A stretch of 64,000 bases of DNA from Oscillospiraceae bacterium (GCA_017415425.1 JAFQGT010000002.1:62001-126000), one strand, 5' to 3'. Shown: positions 15,926 to 23,831, counted from the stretch's first letter. The notes: a model not told the origin generated them from the sequence alone. Translations and numbers: made by a program.

Positions 15926-15966
15926 GTGATTTTATCACGGTGTGGACGGGCAAAAACGGGTATGAT
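15926..15966 (+). promoter_or_regulatory. Crp/Fnr-type operator and promoter of the SDR gene
   Basis: The perfect palindrome GTGATTTTATCAC (15926-15938) is centred 29 bp before the -10 box TATGAT (15961-15966), the class II activator position near -41. The -35 region is otherwise poor. The same motif with the same spacing precedes trxA and trxB. Confidence 0.65.
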
Positions 15967-15995
15967 ACAAAAAACAAAACAAGGAGGTATTCTCT

Positions 15996-16742
15996 ATGAG
16001 ATTACAAGATAAAGTTGCAATCGTCACCGGCGGCAGCCGGGGCATCGGCCTTGCCACGGTAAAAGCATTTTTAAGAGAGGGCGCCAAAGTAATCCTCACC
16101 GCCAGTTCCGACGATTCGGTACACAATGCGTTGGAAAGCCTGAGAAAAGAATTTCCCGATGCTACCATCCGGGGCATCAGTCCGGACTTAAGCTGCCTGT
16201 CCTGCGTGAAAAGCGCCTTTGCCCAGGTGCTGCAGGAGTTTGGGCGGATCGACATTCTGGTGAACAACGCCGGCATCTCCGAAAGCACCCCTCTGGTGCG
16301 CTACACCGAAGAGACCTTTGACCGGGTGATGGATCTGAATGTGAAGGGCGTATTCACCGCCACCCAAGCAGCCGTGGAGTATATGTTCCGCCAGGGGGAG
16401 GGCGTGATTCTCAACACCTCCTCTATGGTCAGCTTCTACGGCCAGTCCAGTGGCTTCGTGTATCCGGCATCCAAGTTTGCCGTTAACGGTCTGACCTTGT
16501 CCCTTGCCCGGGAATTAGGCCCTAAGGGCATCCGAGTCAACGCCGTCGCCCCCGGCATCACCGAGACCGATATGATGAAAGCCGTCCCCAAAGAGGTAAT
16601 CGAGCCGCTGATTGAGCAGATCCCTCTGCGGCGGCTGGGACAGCCGGAGGACATTGCCAATGCCTTTGTGTTTTTGGCATCGGAGGAAGCCTCCTACATC
16701 ACCGGCGTGGTGCTACAGGTAGACGGGCTTGCCAGAAGCTGA
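15996..16742 (+). CDS. SDR-family oxidoreductase (FabG-like)
   Basis: 248 residues with all short-chain dehydrogenase landmarks: NAD(P)-binding TGGSRGIG (about 10-17), NNAG (about 92), the catalytic Ser in NTSSMVS, and YPASK (Tyr/Lys about 156-160). The C-terminus RRLGQPEDIANAFVFLASEEASYITG is characteristic of FabG-type 3-oxoacyl reductases and related enzymes. It stands apart from any fatty-acid gene and instead shares a Crp-type operator with trxA and trxB, so a redox-linked role may fit better than lipid synthesis. AAGGAGG lies 8 nt before the ATG. Confidence 0.87.
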   Translation: MRLQDKVAIVTGGSRGIGLATVKAFLREGAKVILTASSDDSVHNALESLRKEFPDATIRGISPDLSCLSCVKSAFAQVLQEFGRIDILVNNAGISESTPLVRYTEETFDRVMDLNVKGVFTATQAAVEYMFRQGEGVILNTSSMVSFYGQSSGFVYPASKFAVNGLTLSLARELGPKGIRVNAVAPGITETDMMKAVPKEVIEPLIEQIPLRRLGQPEDIANAFVFLASEEASYITGVVLQVDGLARS

Positions 16743-16747
16743 AAAAA

Positions 16748-16787
16748 GTGATAAAGTCACTGTAGAAAAGAAATTCCGTGATATAAT
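16748..16787 (+). promoter_or_regulatory. Crp/Fnr-type operator and promoter of trxA
   Basis: GTGATAAAGTCAC (16748-16760) is centred 28 bp before TATAAT (16782-16787). It matches the palindromes at 15926 and 17872 in sequence and geometry. Confidence 0.68.
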
Positions 16788-16819
16788 AAACCCATACAAC
16801 AAACAAGGAGGACAAAACA

Positions 16820-17125
16820 ATGTCTGTACTGCATATCACCAAAGAAACTTTTGAAAACGAAGTTCTCAAATCCGATAAGCCTGTCCTGCTGGACTTCTGG
16901 GCCAGCTGGTGCGGTCCCTGCCGGATGGTAGGTCCGGTTCTGGACGAGATCGCCGAGGAGCGGGAAGACATCAAGGTCTGCAAGGTCAATGTAGACGACG
17001 AGCCGGAGCTGGCTGCCGCCTATCAGATTTCCAGCATCCCCACCCTGATGGTGGTCAAGGACGGCAAGATCGTCAACCAGTCTCTGGGTGCCAAGCCCAA
17101 GGCACAGATCCTGGCTATGCTGTAA
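16820..17125 (+). CDS. trxA: Thioredoxin
   Basis: 101 residues, standard length. The active site is WCGPC (Cys31/Cys34), followed by RMVGPVLDEIAEE, VNVDDEPELAAAYQISSIPTLMV with the cis-Pro, and a closing GAKPKAQI. It reduces protein disulfides and is itself reduced by the TrxB encoded 0.8 kb away. CAAGGAGG lies 8 nt before the ATG. Expression is probably activated by the Crp/Fnr-type regulator encoded between the two genes. Confidence 0.96.
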   Translation: MSVLHITKETFENEVLKSDKPVLLDFWASWCGPCRMVGPVLDEIAEEREDIKVCKVNVDDEPELAAAYQISSIPTLMVVKDGKIVNQSLGAKPKAQILAML

Positions 17126-17130
17126 ACGCA

Positions 17131-17163
17131 AAAATCCCCCGTCACAAGACGGGGGATTTTTTA
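17131..17163. terminator. Bidirectional terminator between trxA and the Crp gene
   Basis: AAAATCCCCCGTC (17131-17143), loop ACAA, GACGGGGGATTTT (17148-17160). T runs flank both sides. Confidence 0.9.
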
Positions 17164-17820
17164 TGCATCTGCTAAAGATTCCAGCGCATCCGGGTCTGTC
17201 AGCTCCACTGTGCCACGGGTCAGCTGCACCATACCCTCGCTTTGGAAATACCGGAGCATCCGGGTCACCACCTCCCGGGCAGTTCCCAGGTGGTTGGCGA
17301 TCATCTCGTGGGTCAACTTGAGAACAGCGGTATCCTCCAGCCGGGATTCCTCCACCAAAAAAGCCGCCAAGCGCTTGTCCATACTCTTCCACATCACCTG
17401 CTCCATCAGCCACATCACCTCGGAAAAGCGACTGGACAGAAGGGAATTGATATAGTTTGCCAGAGGTGCGGATTCCTCCACCACCCGCTTGTAAATATGG
17501 GGCGGGATGATATGCACCCGGGTATCCTTTTCCGCTTGGATGATCACTTCAAATTGGATGCTCTGCATCACACAGGAGGCGGAAAACAGGCAGATATCCA
17601 TATCCAGCAGCCGATAGAGGGTCACCTCTCTGCCCTCGTCGGACAGGCTGTAGGCCCGCAACTGACCTTCTTCCACCAGCACAAGACCGGCGCAGTCGGC
17701 TGATCCGTCGTGCAAAATCGTACCCTTGGGAACTGTCTTGATGATGACCGAACTTTGTATTGTCTGCTGCTGAGCAGGGGTCATCTGGGAAAATACCGGT
17801 AAAAATTGGGAAAGCTCCAT
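17161..17820 (-). CDS. Crp/Fnr-family regulator of the thioredoxin genes
   Basis: 219 residues from the ATG at 17820, 7 nt after GGAGG (an ATG two codons earlier sits too close to the RBS). The N-terminal cNMP-type barrel (about 20-125) contains VPKGTILHDGSADCAG and YRLLDMDICLFSASCVM with Cys residues that could sense redox state. The dimer helix is followed by a winged helix (LTHEMIANHLGTAREVVTRMLRYFQSEGMV, about 170-200). It is convergent with trxA and divergent from trxB. Its promoter is a consensus TTGACA-N17-TATAAT, and the operator for trxB abuts its -35 box, so autoregulation is likely. Confidence 0.88.
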   Translation of the reverse strand: MELSQFLPVFSQMTPAQQQTIQSSVIIKTVPKGTILHDGSADCAGLVLVEEGQLRAYSLSDEGREVTLYRLLDMDICLFSASCVMQSIQFEVIIQAEKDTRVHIIPPHIYKRVVEESAPLANYINSLLSSRFSEVMWLMEQVMWKSMDKRLAAFLVEESRLEDTAVLKLTHEMIANHLGTAREVVTRMLRYFQSEGMVQLTRGTVELTDPDALESLADA

Positions 17821-17840
17821 ATCCATCCCTCCTTTTTTCT

Positions 17841-17912
17841 ATTATAAATCGGAATACGTCATCTGTCAAAGGTGATGAAGTCACGGAAGAAACTTTTTAT
17901 TTGGGGTATCCT
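17841..17912. promoter_or_regulatory. Divergent crp-trxB control region with Crp-type operator
   Basis: On the minus strand TTGACA (17869-17864), a 17-bp spacer and TATAAT (17846-17841) drive the regulator. On the plus strand GTGATGAAGTCAC (17872-17884) is centred 29 bp before TATCCT (17907-17912), the -10 of trxB. The operator touches the -35 box of the regulator gene and could serve both directions. Confidence 0.7.
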
Positions 17913-17938
17913 AAAGAAAAAAACAGGAGGTTCTCCTT

Positions 17939-18856
17939 ATGAATAAAAAGGTTTATGATATGTTGATCATCGGCGGCGGCCCGGGAGGCTACACCGCTGC
18001 TCTGTATGCCGCAAGAGCCGGCCTGTCGGTGGCGGTGCTGGAAAAGCTGGCCCCCGGCGGTCAGATGGCGGAAACGCCCCAAATCGACAACTACCCCGGC
18101 TTCCCCGACGGGATCGACGGCTTCACCTTGGGACAGCAGATGAAAGAAAGCGCCCAGCGTTTTGGGGCGGAAACGGTTTTCACTCAGGTCACCGGCCTGT
18201 CTTTGGATCAGGAAGTGAAATCCGCTCAGACCGACGACGGCGTATTCTACGGCAAGACCGTGGTGGTCGCCACCGGCGCCGGTCCCCGGCAGCTGAATGT
18301 CCCGGGAGAACAGGCGCAGATCGGCCGGGGTGTCCACTACTGCGCAGCCTGCGACGGAATGTTCTACCGGAATAAAACCGTTGTGGTGGTAGGCGGCGGC
18401 AATACCGCCGTGGCAGATGCCCTGCTTTTGAGCCGGGTGGCGAAGAAAGTATACCTTGTCCACCGGCGGGATTCTCTGAAAGCCTCCAAGGTCTATCACC
18501 GGACCCTGGAACAGACAGAAAACATCGAATTTATTTGGAACTCCCAGGTGACGGAGATCCAGCCCGGCAAAGTGCTGCTGAAAAATCTGCAAACATCGAA
18601 TGCGCAGGAGATCTCCGTGGACGGGGTCTTCGTGGCCATCGGCAGAACGCCTGCCACTTGGCTGGTAAAAGGTCTGCTGGAGCTGGATGAACAAGGCTAT
18701 ATTCTGGCGGACGAATCCACCGCCACCAACCTGCCCGGGGTGTACGCAGTGGGAGATGTCCGCTCCAAACAGCTGCGGCAGATCGTCACCGCCGTGGCCG
18801 ACGGCGCCGCATCCGTCCACCAGGCAGAAGAATACCTCACCGGCATCGCCGGATAA
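17939..18856 (+). CDS. trxB: Thioredoxin reductase (NAD(P)H)
   Basis: 305 residues. FAD-binding GGGPGGYTAALYAARAG (about 13-29), the redox-active CAAC (Cys135/Cys138) followed by DG, the pyridine-nucleotide site GGGNTAVADALLLSR, and the C-terminal FAD motif GVYAVGDVR all match bacterial TrxB. The nucleotide-site loop VHRRDSLKAS favours NADPH, although ferredoxin- or NADH-linked relatives exist in anaerobes. AACAGGAGG is close to the ATG. It pairs with trxA through a shared operator. Confidence 0.95.
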   Translation: MNKKVYDMLIIGGGPGGYTAALYAARAGLSVAVLEKLAPGGQMAETPQIDNYPGFPDGIDGFTLGQQMKESAQRFGAETVFTQVTGLSLDQEVKSAQTDDGVFYGKTVVVATGAGPRQLNVPGEQAQIGRGVHYCAACDGMFYRNKTVVVVGGGNTAVADALLLSRVAKKVYLVHRRDSLKASKVYHRTLEQTENIEFIWNSQVTEIQPGKVLLKNLQTSNAQEISVDGVFVAIGRTPATWLVKGLLELDEQGYILADESTATNLPGVYAVGDVRSKQLRQIVTAVADGAASVHQAEEYLTGIAG

Positions 18857-18859
18857 AAA

Positions 18860-18887
18860 GATCACCCGGGGTCACCCGGGTGATCTT
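18860..18887. terminator. Terminator between trxB and the hisS operon
   Basis: GATCACCCGGG (18860-18870), loop GTCA, CCCGGGTGATC (18875-18885). The T run is good on the minus strand (the + strand has AAAAA before it) and weak on the plus strand. Confidence 0.75.
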
Positions 18888-18891
18888 GCGT

Positions 18892-19170
18892 TTAGAATCC
18901 ATAGCCTGCTTCCAGCAGGCGGGTCAGGGCGTTATTGGCTTCCTCGTCGGTAAACAAGCCCGTAAACTGCTTTTTTACCGCCAGCGCCTCCAACGACAGA
19001 TCCAATCTGCCTTTTCCCAGCAGCTGGGTAAAGCCGTCGCTTTCCCGGTGACCGGAGAGCATCCGGTGGGCAGCCTTCAGTACATCCTCGTCCAGCGGAC
19101 GGAAACGGATGCCCAGTTCTTCCGCGGTTTTTCTGGCGACAGACCAGGCTTCACAGAATTTTTGTTCCAT
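18892..19170 (-). CDS. Small protein of unknown function, coupled to hisS
   Basis: 92 residues. The ATG at 19170 is one base from the hisS stop codon (TAAGATG), so translation is coupled. The sequence is helical and charged (EEANNALTRLLEAGYGF at the C-terminus) with no Cys cluster, signal peptide or membrane segment. No family was recognised. The coding status rests on clean spacing to hisS and on the terminator directly after it. Confidence 0.55.
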   Translation of the reverse strand: MEQKFCEAWSVARKTAEELGIRFRPLDEDVLKAAHRMLSGHRESDGFTQLLGKGRLDLSLEALAVKKQFTGLFTDEEANNALTRLLEAGYGF

Positions 19171-19171
19171 C

Positions 19172-20527
19172 TTACTTCTCCAAAATCAGCGCACCGCCCA
19201 TATTGGCAAGTCCTTGCAGAATGTGTTCAGCAGCCTCCGCAGGCGTCAGCTTTACCTGCTCACCGGTGCGCATATCCTTCACAGAACACTTGCCCTCTGC
19301 GATCTCGTCCTCACCCAGCAGCACCGCATAGGGCACAGCCAATTTGTCGGCATAGCTCATCTTCTGCTTGAACTTCTTTTGCTCTGCGTACAGCTGCACC
19401 CGGATACCGGTGCTGCGCAACTGCTCTGCCACCGCCACGCAGGCAGCGATGTCCTCGGTCATCGGCAGCACCAAAGCATCCGCAGGTGCGGAGGGCAAGT
19501 CGGGGTTCAGCAGCCCCTGCTCCTCCAACACATAGAACAGCCGGGTCAGACCGATGGAAATGCCCACGCCGGGCAGAGCCTTGTCGATATAGTAGCCCGC
19601 CAGATTGTCGTAACGGCCTCCGGAGCAGACAGAGCCGATCTCCGGATGATCCAACAGGGTGGTCTCATACACTGTGCCGGTGTAGTAATCCAGGCCTCTG
19701 GCGATGGTCAGATCCACCGCAAAATTCTCTTCCGGCACACCAAACGCTGCCAGATTGGCGGTGACGGCCTTCAGCTCCTGCAGACCGGTATCAAACACTT
19801 CATTCCGGCCGATATAGCCCTCCAACGCGGCGATCACATCGCTGTTGGTGCCGGTAATGGCGATAAACTTCAGGATTTCCTCTGCCTGCTCCCGAGTCAG
19901 ACCGATGTCTGTCACCAGAATACTGGCAACCTTTTCCGCTCCGATCTTATCCAGCTTGTCCACGGTGCGCATAATGTCACCGCTCTTTTCCGACAGCTCC
20001 AGCATTGCATAAAAGCCGGTGAGGATCTTCCGGTTGTTCACCCGGATCTGGAACCGGTTCAGACCAAAGCCCCGGAACACCCGGTAGATAATGGCGGGGA
20101 TCTCCGCCTCGTTCATAATATCCAGCTTTCCGTCACCAATGATATCGATGTCTGCCTGATAGAACTCCCGGAACCGACCCCGCTGGGCCCGCTCACCCCG
20201 GTAGACTTTGGCGATCTGATACCGGCGGAAGGGGAAGGCAAGGTCGTTGTAGTGCAGAGCAACATATTTGGCAAGAGGCACGGTCAGGTCAAATCGCAGC
20301 GCCAGATCACTGTCGCCCTTCTGAAAGCGGTAGATCTGCTTTTCCGTCTCGCCGCCGCCCTTAGCCAGCAAAATCGCCGCATCCTCAATAGCGGGGGTAT
20401 CCAGCGGAGCGAAACCGTAAAGGGCATAGGTTTCCCGCAGTACCTGCATCATTTTCTCCAGCTGAGCCTGTTTAGCAGGAAGCAGCTCCATAAAACCGGA
20501 CAGTGTCCGGGGTTTGATTCTTTCCAT
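19172..20527 (-). CDS. hisS: Histidyl-tRNA synthetase
   Basis: 451 residues from the ATG at 20527 (AAAGGAAAAGGG RBS). Class II synthetase landmarks are GFMELLPAKQAQLEKM at the start, motif 2 FRRYQIAKVYRGERAQRGRFREFYQADIDIIG, the His-binding LDYYTGTVYE, and SGGRYDNL of motif 3. The C-terminal anticodon-binding domain ends at about residue 440. It lies downstream of the methylglyoxal-synthase-like gene on the same strand with a 55-bp gap. No T-box leader is visible. Confidence 0.95.
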   Translation of the reverse strand: MERIKPRTLSGFMELLPAKQAQLEKMMQVLRETYALYGFAPLDTPAIEDAAILLAKGGGETEKQIYRFQKGDSDLALRFDLTVPLAKYVALHYNDLAFPFRRYQIAKVYRGERAQRGRFREFYQADIDIIGDGKLDIMNEAEIPAIIYRVFRGFGLNRFQIRVNNRKILTGFYAMLELSEKSGDIMRTVDKLDKIGAEKVASILVTDIGLTREQAEEILKFIAITGTNSDVIAALEGYIGRNEVFDTGLQELKAVTANLAAFGVPEENFAVDLTIARGLDYYTGTVYETTLLDHPEIGSVCSGGRYDNLAGYYIDKALPGVGISIGLTRLFYVLEEQGLLNPDLPSAPADALVLPMTEDIAACVAVAEQLRSTGIRVQLYAEQKKFKQKMSYADKLAVPYAVLLGEDEIAEGKCSVKDMRTGEQVKLTPAEAAEHILQGLANMGGALILEK

Positions 20528-20582
20528 AATCCCTTTTCCTTTCAAAAAAGCCGCCCAGCCCAAGGCCGGACGGCTGGTGTTT

Positions 20583-21005
20583 TTAGTATTTGGTCTTATT
20601 GTGATACATCTCACGCCAGTCAAGGTCGCCCCGCTGCAGACCCATAATGAACATCTCCGCGCTGCCCAGGTTGGTGGCAATCGGCACATTGTGCCGGTCA
20701 CAATGGCGGATGGTCTCCACCATCTGACTGTCATCCCAGGCATCCACAGTGTTGGGGTCGGAGAACAGCAGTACCAGATCCAGCTCGTTGTAGGCGATCC
20801 GGGCGTTGATTTGTTGATGGCCGCCCTGCTTGTGAGACAGCAGGAGGGTGATGGGCAGACCAGTATTGTCGGCGATCAGCCGACCGGTGGTGGCAGTGGC
20901 AAACAGATTGTGCTTTGCCAAAACACTTTTATATGCGGTGCAGAACTGAACCATCAGTTCCTTTTTCTTATCGTGAGCCATAAACGCAATATTCACTGTT
21001 GTCAC
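20583..21005 (-). CDS. Methylglyoxal-synthase-like protein with substituted active site
   Basis: 140 residues of MGS-like fold: IAFMAHDKKKELM at the start, TTGRLI phosphate loop (about 39-44), and IATNLGSAEMFI. In the E. coli enzyme the catalytic base is Asp71 in GGDQQ, with His98 and Asp101 supporting. Here the loop reads GGHQQ (His63), and the HDPD-type segment reads WDDS, so all three positions are changed. The protein may be inactive, use another chemistry, or bind a phosphorylated ligand. It lies 7 bp downstream of the minD-like gene and upstream of hisS on the same strand. Confidence 0.75.
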   Translation of the reverse strand: MTTVNIAFMAHDKKKELMVQFCTAYKSVLAKHNLFATATTGRLIADNTGLPITLLLSHKQGGHQQINARIAYNELDLVLLFSDPNTVDAWDDSQMVETIRHCDRHNVPIATNLGSAEMFIMGLQRGDLDWREMYHNKTKY

Positions 21006-21012
21006 GCCTCCT

Positions 21013-21747
21013 TTACAGTTTTACAGGCACTTTGTGTCCCTGAATCCGTTTTGCAATTCGTTTGCAGGCGGCAGCGGCGCCTTTTTTGCCGTAGCCCAGC
21101 AGTGGCTGATAGAAAGCCGCCGCCAAAATCACCTGCGAATCCTCCGGAACGATACCCAGCAGCGGAATTCCCGCCTGATCCATAATATCGTCTACCGTGA
21201 TTCCCATAACATCCAGCATCTTAGGATCCAATCGGTTAATGATCATTCGTACATTTTCTTTGCCCATCAGCTCCAGCACATCCCCGGCCCGGGAGGCATC
21301 CCGAATGGCGGCAGGCTCTGCGCCGGTGACCAGGATCACCCGGTCGGCAAATCGGGCAGCCAGCCGGAAACCGGCTTCAATACCCGCAGGGGCATCCAGC
21401 AGCACATAGGCAAACCGGCTGCGGGCCTGTTCCAGCATCCGGCAGAAACTGTCTGCATCAATGTTTTCCACCGGGCAGTTCACCGGTGCGGTGAGGAAGG
21501 CAAGATTGGGGTAGACCGGGTGGCGGGTCGCCATATCCAGACCGTAATGCTCCTGACACACATCCTGGAAGGACAGTGCGCCGATCTGGCTGATACCCAG
21601 CGCGATATCCAGATTTCGCAGACCTACATCACAGTCAATGCACAAAACCTGCTGACCCTGCAGCGCCAAGGCTTCCGCCAGGCCCGCGCAGACAGAGGTC
21701 TTGCCGGTTCCGCCCTTTCCGGACAGAACAGCGATCAATTCACCCAC
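21013..21747 (-). CDS. minD: MinD-family P-loop ATPase
   Basis: 244 residues from a GTG at 21747 with GGAGGG 6 nt upstream. Deviant Walker A SGKGGTGKTSV (near residue 9), VLCIDCDVGLRNLDIALG switch region, LLDAPAGIEAGF Walker B and the VTGAEPAAIRDASR segment are typical MinD. The C-terminus has a basic amphipathic stretch (KKGAAAACKRIAKRIQG) that could be the membrane-targeting helix. It should help place the division septum together with MinC or an equivalent, but neither MinC nor MinE is encoded here. No promoter was picked out. Confidence 0.87.
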   Translation of the reverse strand: MGELIAVLSGKGGTGKTSVCAGLAEALALQGQQVLCIDCDVGLRNLDIALGISQIGALSFQDVCQEHYGLDMATRHPVYPNLAFLTAPVNCPVENIDADSFCRMLEQARSRFAYVLLDAPAGIEAGFRLAARFADRVILVTGAEPAAIRDASRAGDVLELMGKENVRMIINRLDPKMLDVMGITVDDIMDQAGIPLLGIVPEDSQVILAAAFYQPLLGYGKKGAAAACKRIAKRIQGHKVPVKL

Positions 21748-21883
21748 AAAACGCCCTCCTTGCCCAATATAGGCTCTATTATAAATCAATATGTGGCAAA
21801 AAGCAAGGGTTTTTCCTTGGGTGCAACCGCTGCATTTTGTGGAATCTTTCCAAAAATATCGATAAAAAAGGTGAAATTAGGGA

Positions 21884-21912
21884 TTTACTTTTTTCCCCAT
21901 ATGGTGTATGAT
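21884..21912 (+). promoter_or_regulatory. Promoter of the THF riboswitch / folT transcript
   Basis: TTTACT (21884-21889), 17-bp spacer, TATGAT (21907-21912), ending directly before the first paired helix of the riboswitch. Confidence 0.65.
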
Positions 21913-21914
21913 AA

Positions 21915-22018
21915 GCGCGAACAGAGTAGGAGACCTCGCGTGAAGTGCTGCCAAAATGGGGAGTTGTCTGGCAGACGAAGGATTTTATCCGCGATGAGGT
22001 AATCCGCACCCGCTGCGC
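21915..22018 (+). promoter_or_regulatory. THF (tetrahydrofolate) riboswitch, class I
   Basis: The order of conserved elements matches THF-I aptamers upstream of folT genes: GAGTAGGAGACC, CGCGTGAAGTG, AATGGGGAGTTGTC, GACGAAGGA, CCGCGATGAGGTAATCCGC, then ACCCGCTGC. GCG...CAG at 21915-21924 pairs with CTGCGC near 22012-22017 to close P1. The gene downstream is an ECF S component of the FolT type, which agrees with folate control. Confidence 0.85.
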
Positions 22019-22023
22019 CATAA

Positions 22024-22160
22024 GGGGAATCCTCCTTTATGTAGCAACGATACTCGGTCGGGCAATCGGTCGGCTGTATGCTGCTAACCTTTTCCCCCTG
22101 AGTGCTCCATATACTGACTCCCTATGCGGCTTGCCGCGTGGGGTATTTTTGTTTTTGGGG
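22024..22160 (+). terminator. Expression platform of the THF riboswitch: extra hairpin plus terminator
   Basis: GGGGAA (22024-22029) can pair with TTCCCC (22092-22097), enclosing GTAGCA/TGCTGC and ATAC/GTAT pairs. A terminator-like hairpin (CCCTATGCGG/CCGCGTGGGG) with TATTTTTGTTTTT follows at about 22121-22160. The first hairpin is not needed for a simple terminator switch. Confidence 0.6.
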
Positions 22161-22208
22161 CCTTTGCAGGAAAAGTCGGTCGTTGCTCAAGAAAAGGAGG
22201 AAATTTTT

Positions 22209-23279
22209 ATGTCAACCAACCAAAGATCCACTACCCTGTATCCCCATCCGTTTTCCAAGGCCTACTGGCGGGATGCCGCGTCTGAGCTGAAAAGCCTCAA
22301 AATGCTGGTAGTCACCGCGCTGCTGATCGCCCTGCGTGTTGCACTGAAGCCTTTGGCCATTCCTCTGGGTAACCCTCAGCTGTGCATCCAGACCGCGATG
22401 CTGGCAACGGCCCTGGGCGCTATGATCTTCGGACCGGTGGTAGCCATTCCCGCCGCCATCATCTCCGATACCATCGGCTTTATGATTTTCCCCAACGGTG
22501 ACTATTTCCTGCCCTTTGTGCTGACAGAGATCGCCAGCACGATGGTCTATTCCCTGTGTCTGTACCGGTCTAAGGTTTCTGCCACCCGGGTAATGCTGGC
22601 CCGTTTTCTCATCTGCTTTGTGGTCAATATGATCCTTCAGACCCTGATCATCGCCTGGCAGTACACCTATATGGGCAATCCGGAAAGCGCCAAAAATCAG
22701 ATTCTGGGCATCTTCACCGTATCCCGCCTGTTTAAGAATCTGTTCTTCTTCCCCATCGAGTCTGTGGTGATGACCCTGTTTTTGAAGGCACTGATCCCCA
22801 TTACATACCGGGCAAAGCTCACCTTTGAAAAGAATGCCAACCTGTCCTTCACTAAAAAGCAGATCGCCATTCTGGTGCTGCTGGTGGTGGTAGGTATCGG
22901 CAGCGCCGTGGGCTACCTGACCTATTACTACAACAACAACTCCGTTACCAAGGATTATACTGCTGAGGAAGTGGTGGAGCGTAACAAAGCGATGCACGCC
23001 ATCATCCTGGAGCAGGATGACTCCGTGTCTGAAGGAGATACGGTTGCCGTGATTGAATACGCCGCCAAGCCCTTCTTTGGCAAGGAGACCACCTACACCG
23101 TGGCCCTGTACCAGGCTGTGGAGGGCGCAGAGATCACAGACAAGATGTGGAGCTATAAAAAGACCCCTGCAAGCAAGGATGAAAACCTAATGCGCCTTGC
23201 AACGGTCACCATCGTGGCAGAGAACAAAACCGACGCGGTGGTATCCTTCCAGCTGAAGCTGGCAGAAACCGGTAAATAA
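22209..23279 (+). CDS. folT: Folate-type ECF transporter S component with extracytoplasmic C-terminal domain
   Basis: 356 residues from the ATG at 22209 (AAAAGGAGGAAA RBS). Residues 30-215 hold about six membrane helices with the S-component look (LKSLKMLVVTALLIALRVALKPLAIPLG, FGPVVAIPAAIISDTIGF). It would bind folate outside and pair with an ECF ATPase module encoded elsewhere. Ordinary FolT proteins are about 170-200 residues. Here a seventh helix (QIAILVLLVVVGIGSAVGYL, about 218-238) leads to a further 115-residue soluble domain of unknown family. The THF riboswitch upstream supports the substrate call. Confidence 0.82.
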   Translation: MSTNQRSTTLYPHPFSKAYWRDAASELKSLKMLVVTALLIALRVALKPLAIPLGNPQLCIQTAMLATALGAMIFGPVVAIPAAIISDTIGFMIFPNGDYFLPFVLTEIASTMVYSLCLYRSKVSATRVMLARFLICFVVNMILQTLIIAWQYTYMGNPESAKNQILGIFTVSRLFKNLFFFPIESVVMTLFLKALIPITYRAKLTFEKNANLSFTKKQIAILVLLVVVGIGSAVGYLTYYYNNNSVTKDYTAEEVVERNKAMHAIILEQDDSVSEGDTVAVIEYAAKPFFGKETTYTVALYQAVEGAEITDKMWSYKKTPASKDENLMRLATVTIVAENKTDAVVSFQLKLAETGK

Positions 23280-23382
23280 ATATCTTCGGAGGGCAGCAGC
23301 CGCTGCCCTCCTTTGTATTTCCCTATTTGACAAGGGACGCATCCCAGTTTATAATAATAAAAAAATCCAAAGGAGAATCCCT

Positions 23383-23820
23383 ATGCATATTCATCACGAT
23401 CACATTGCCGGCGGCCATACCCACCAGCACGAGCATACCCATTCTCACGAACACACCCACGATGGTGTTGCCCACTCCCACGAGCACACCCATATCCACC
23501 AACACGATCACGTCCATCCCCACACCCACGAGCATCTCCACGAGGACGGTCACGGCCATACCCACAGCCACAGCTGCAACGGTGGCTGTAGCGGTTGTGC
23601 CGGTAGCTGTGAGCATACCCCTATGGAGGAACTGGTAGCACTGATGAAGTATATGGCCGGCCATAACGCCAGCCACGCCAAGGAGCTGGCAGAGCTTGCC
23701 GTTCAGCTGGAAAAAGCCGGCAGCCGCGCCGCTTACGAGCAGGTGATGGCGGCAGTGTCCGACTTTGAAAAGGGCAATATGCGGCTGTCCGTGGTGCTGG
23801 CCAGCCTGGAAGCCAAGTAA
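23383..23820 (+). CDS. Histidine-rich metal-binding protein (CooJ-like nickel protein candidate)
   Basis: 145 residues. The first 64 contain about 28 His, mostly as HxH with T, E, S or Q between. A Cys cluster (CNGGCSGCAGSC) follows, then a plain helical domain (ELVALMKYMAGHNASHAKELAEL...) of about 70 residues. This looks like a nickel- or zinc-storage/chaperone protein. It is 11 bp upstream of a CooT-type gene, which makes nickel the best guess. Codon-level repetition (CACGAGCACACCC-like) shows that the His-rich region expanded by repeats. AAAGGAGAA precedes the ATG. Confidence 0.75.
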   Translation: MHIHHDHIAGGHTHQHEHTHSHEHTHDGVAHSHEHTHIHQHDHVHPHTHEHLHEDGHGHTHSHSCNGGCSGCAGSCEHTPMEELVALMKYMAGHNASHAKELAELAVQLEKAGSRAAYEQVMAAVSDFEKGNMRLSVVLASLEAK

Positions 23821-23831
23821 GGAGTCTTGCT

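Noticed and set aside
15823..15995. Purine riboswitch in the xpt leader
   Set aside because: The leader lacks the paired stems and conserved loop sequences of purine aptamers; the region also serves the divergent SDR promoter.
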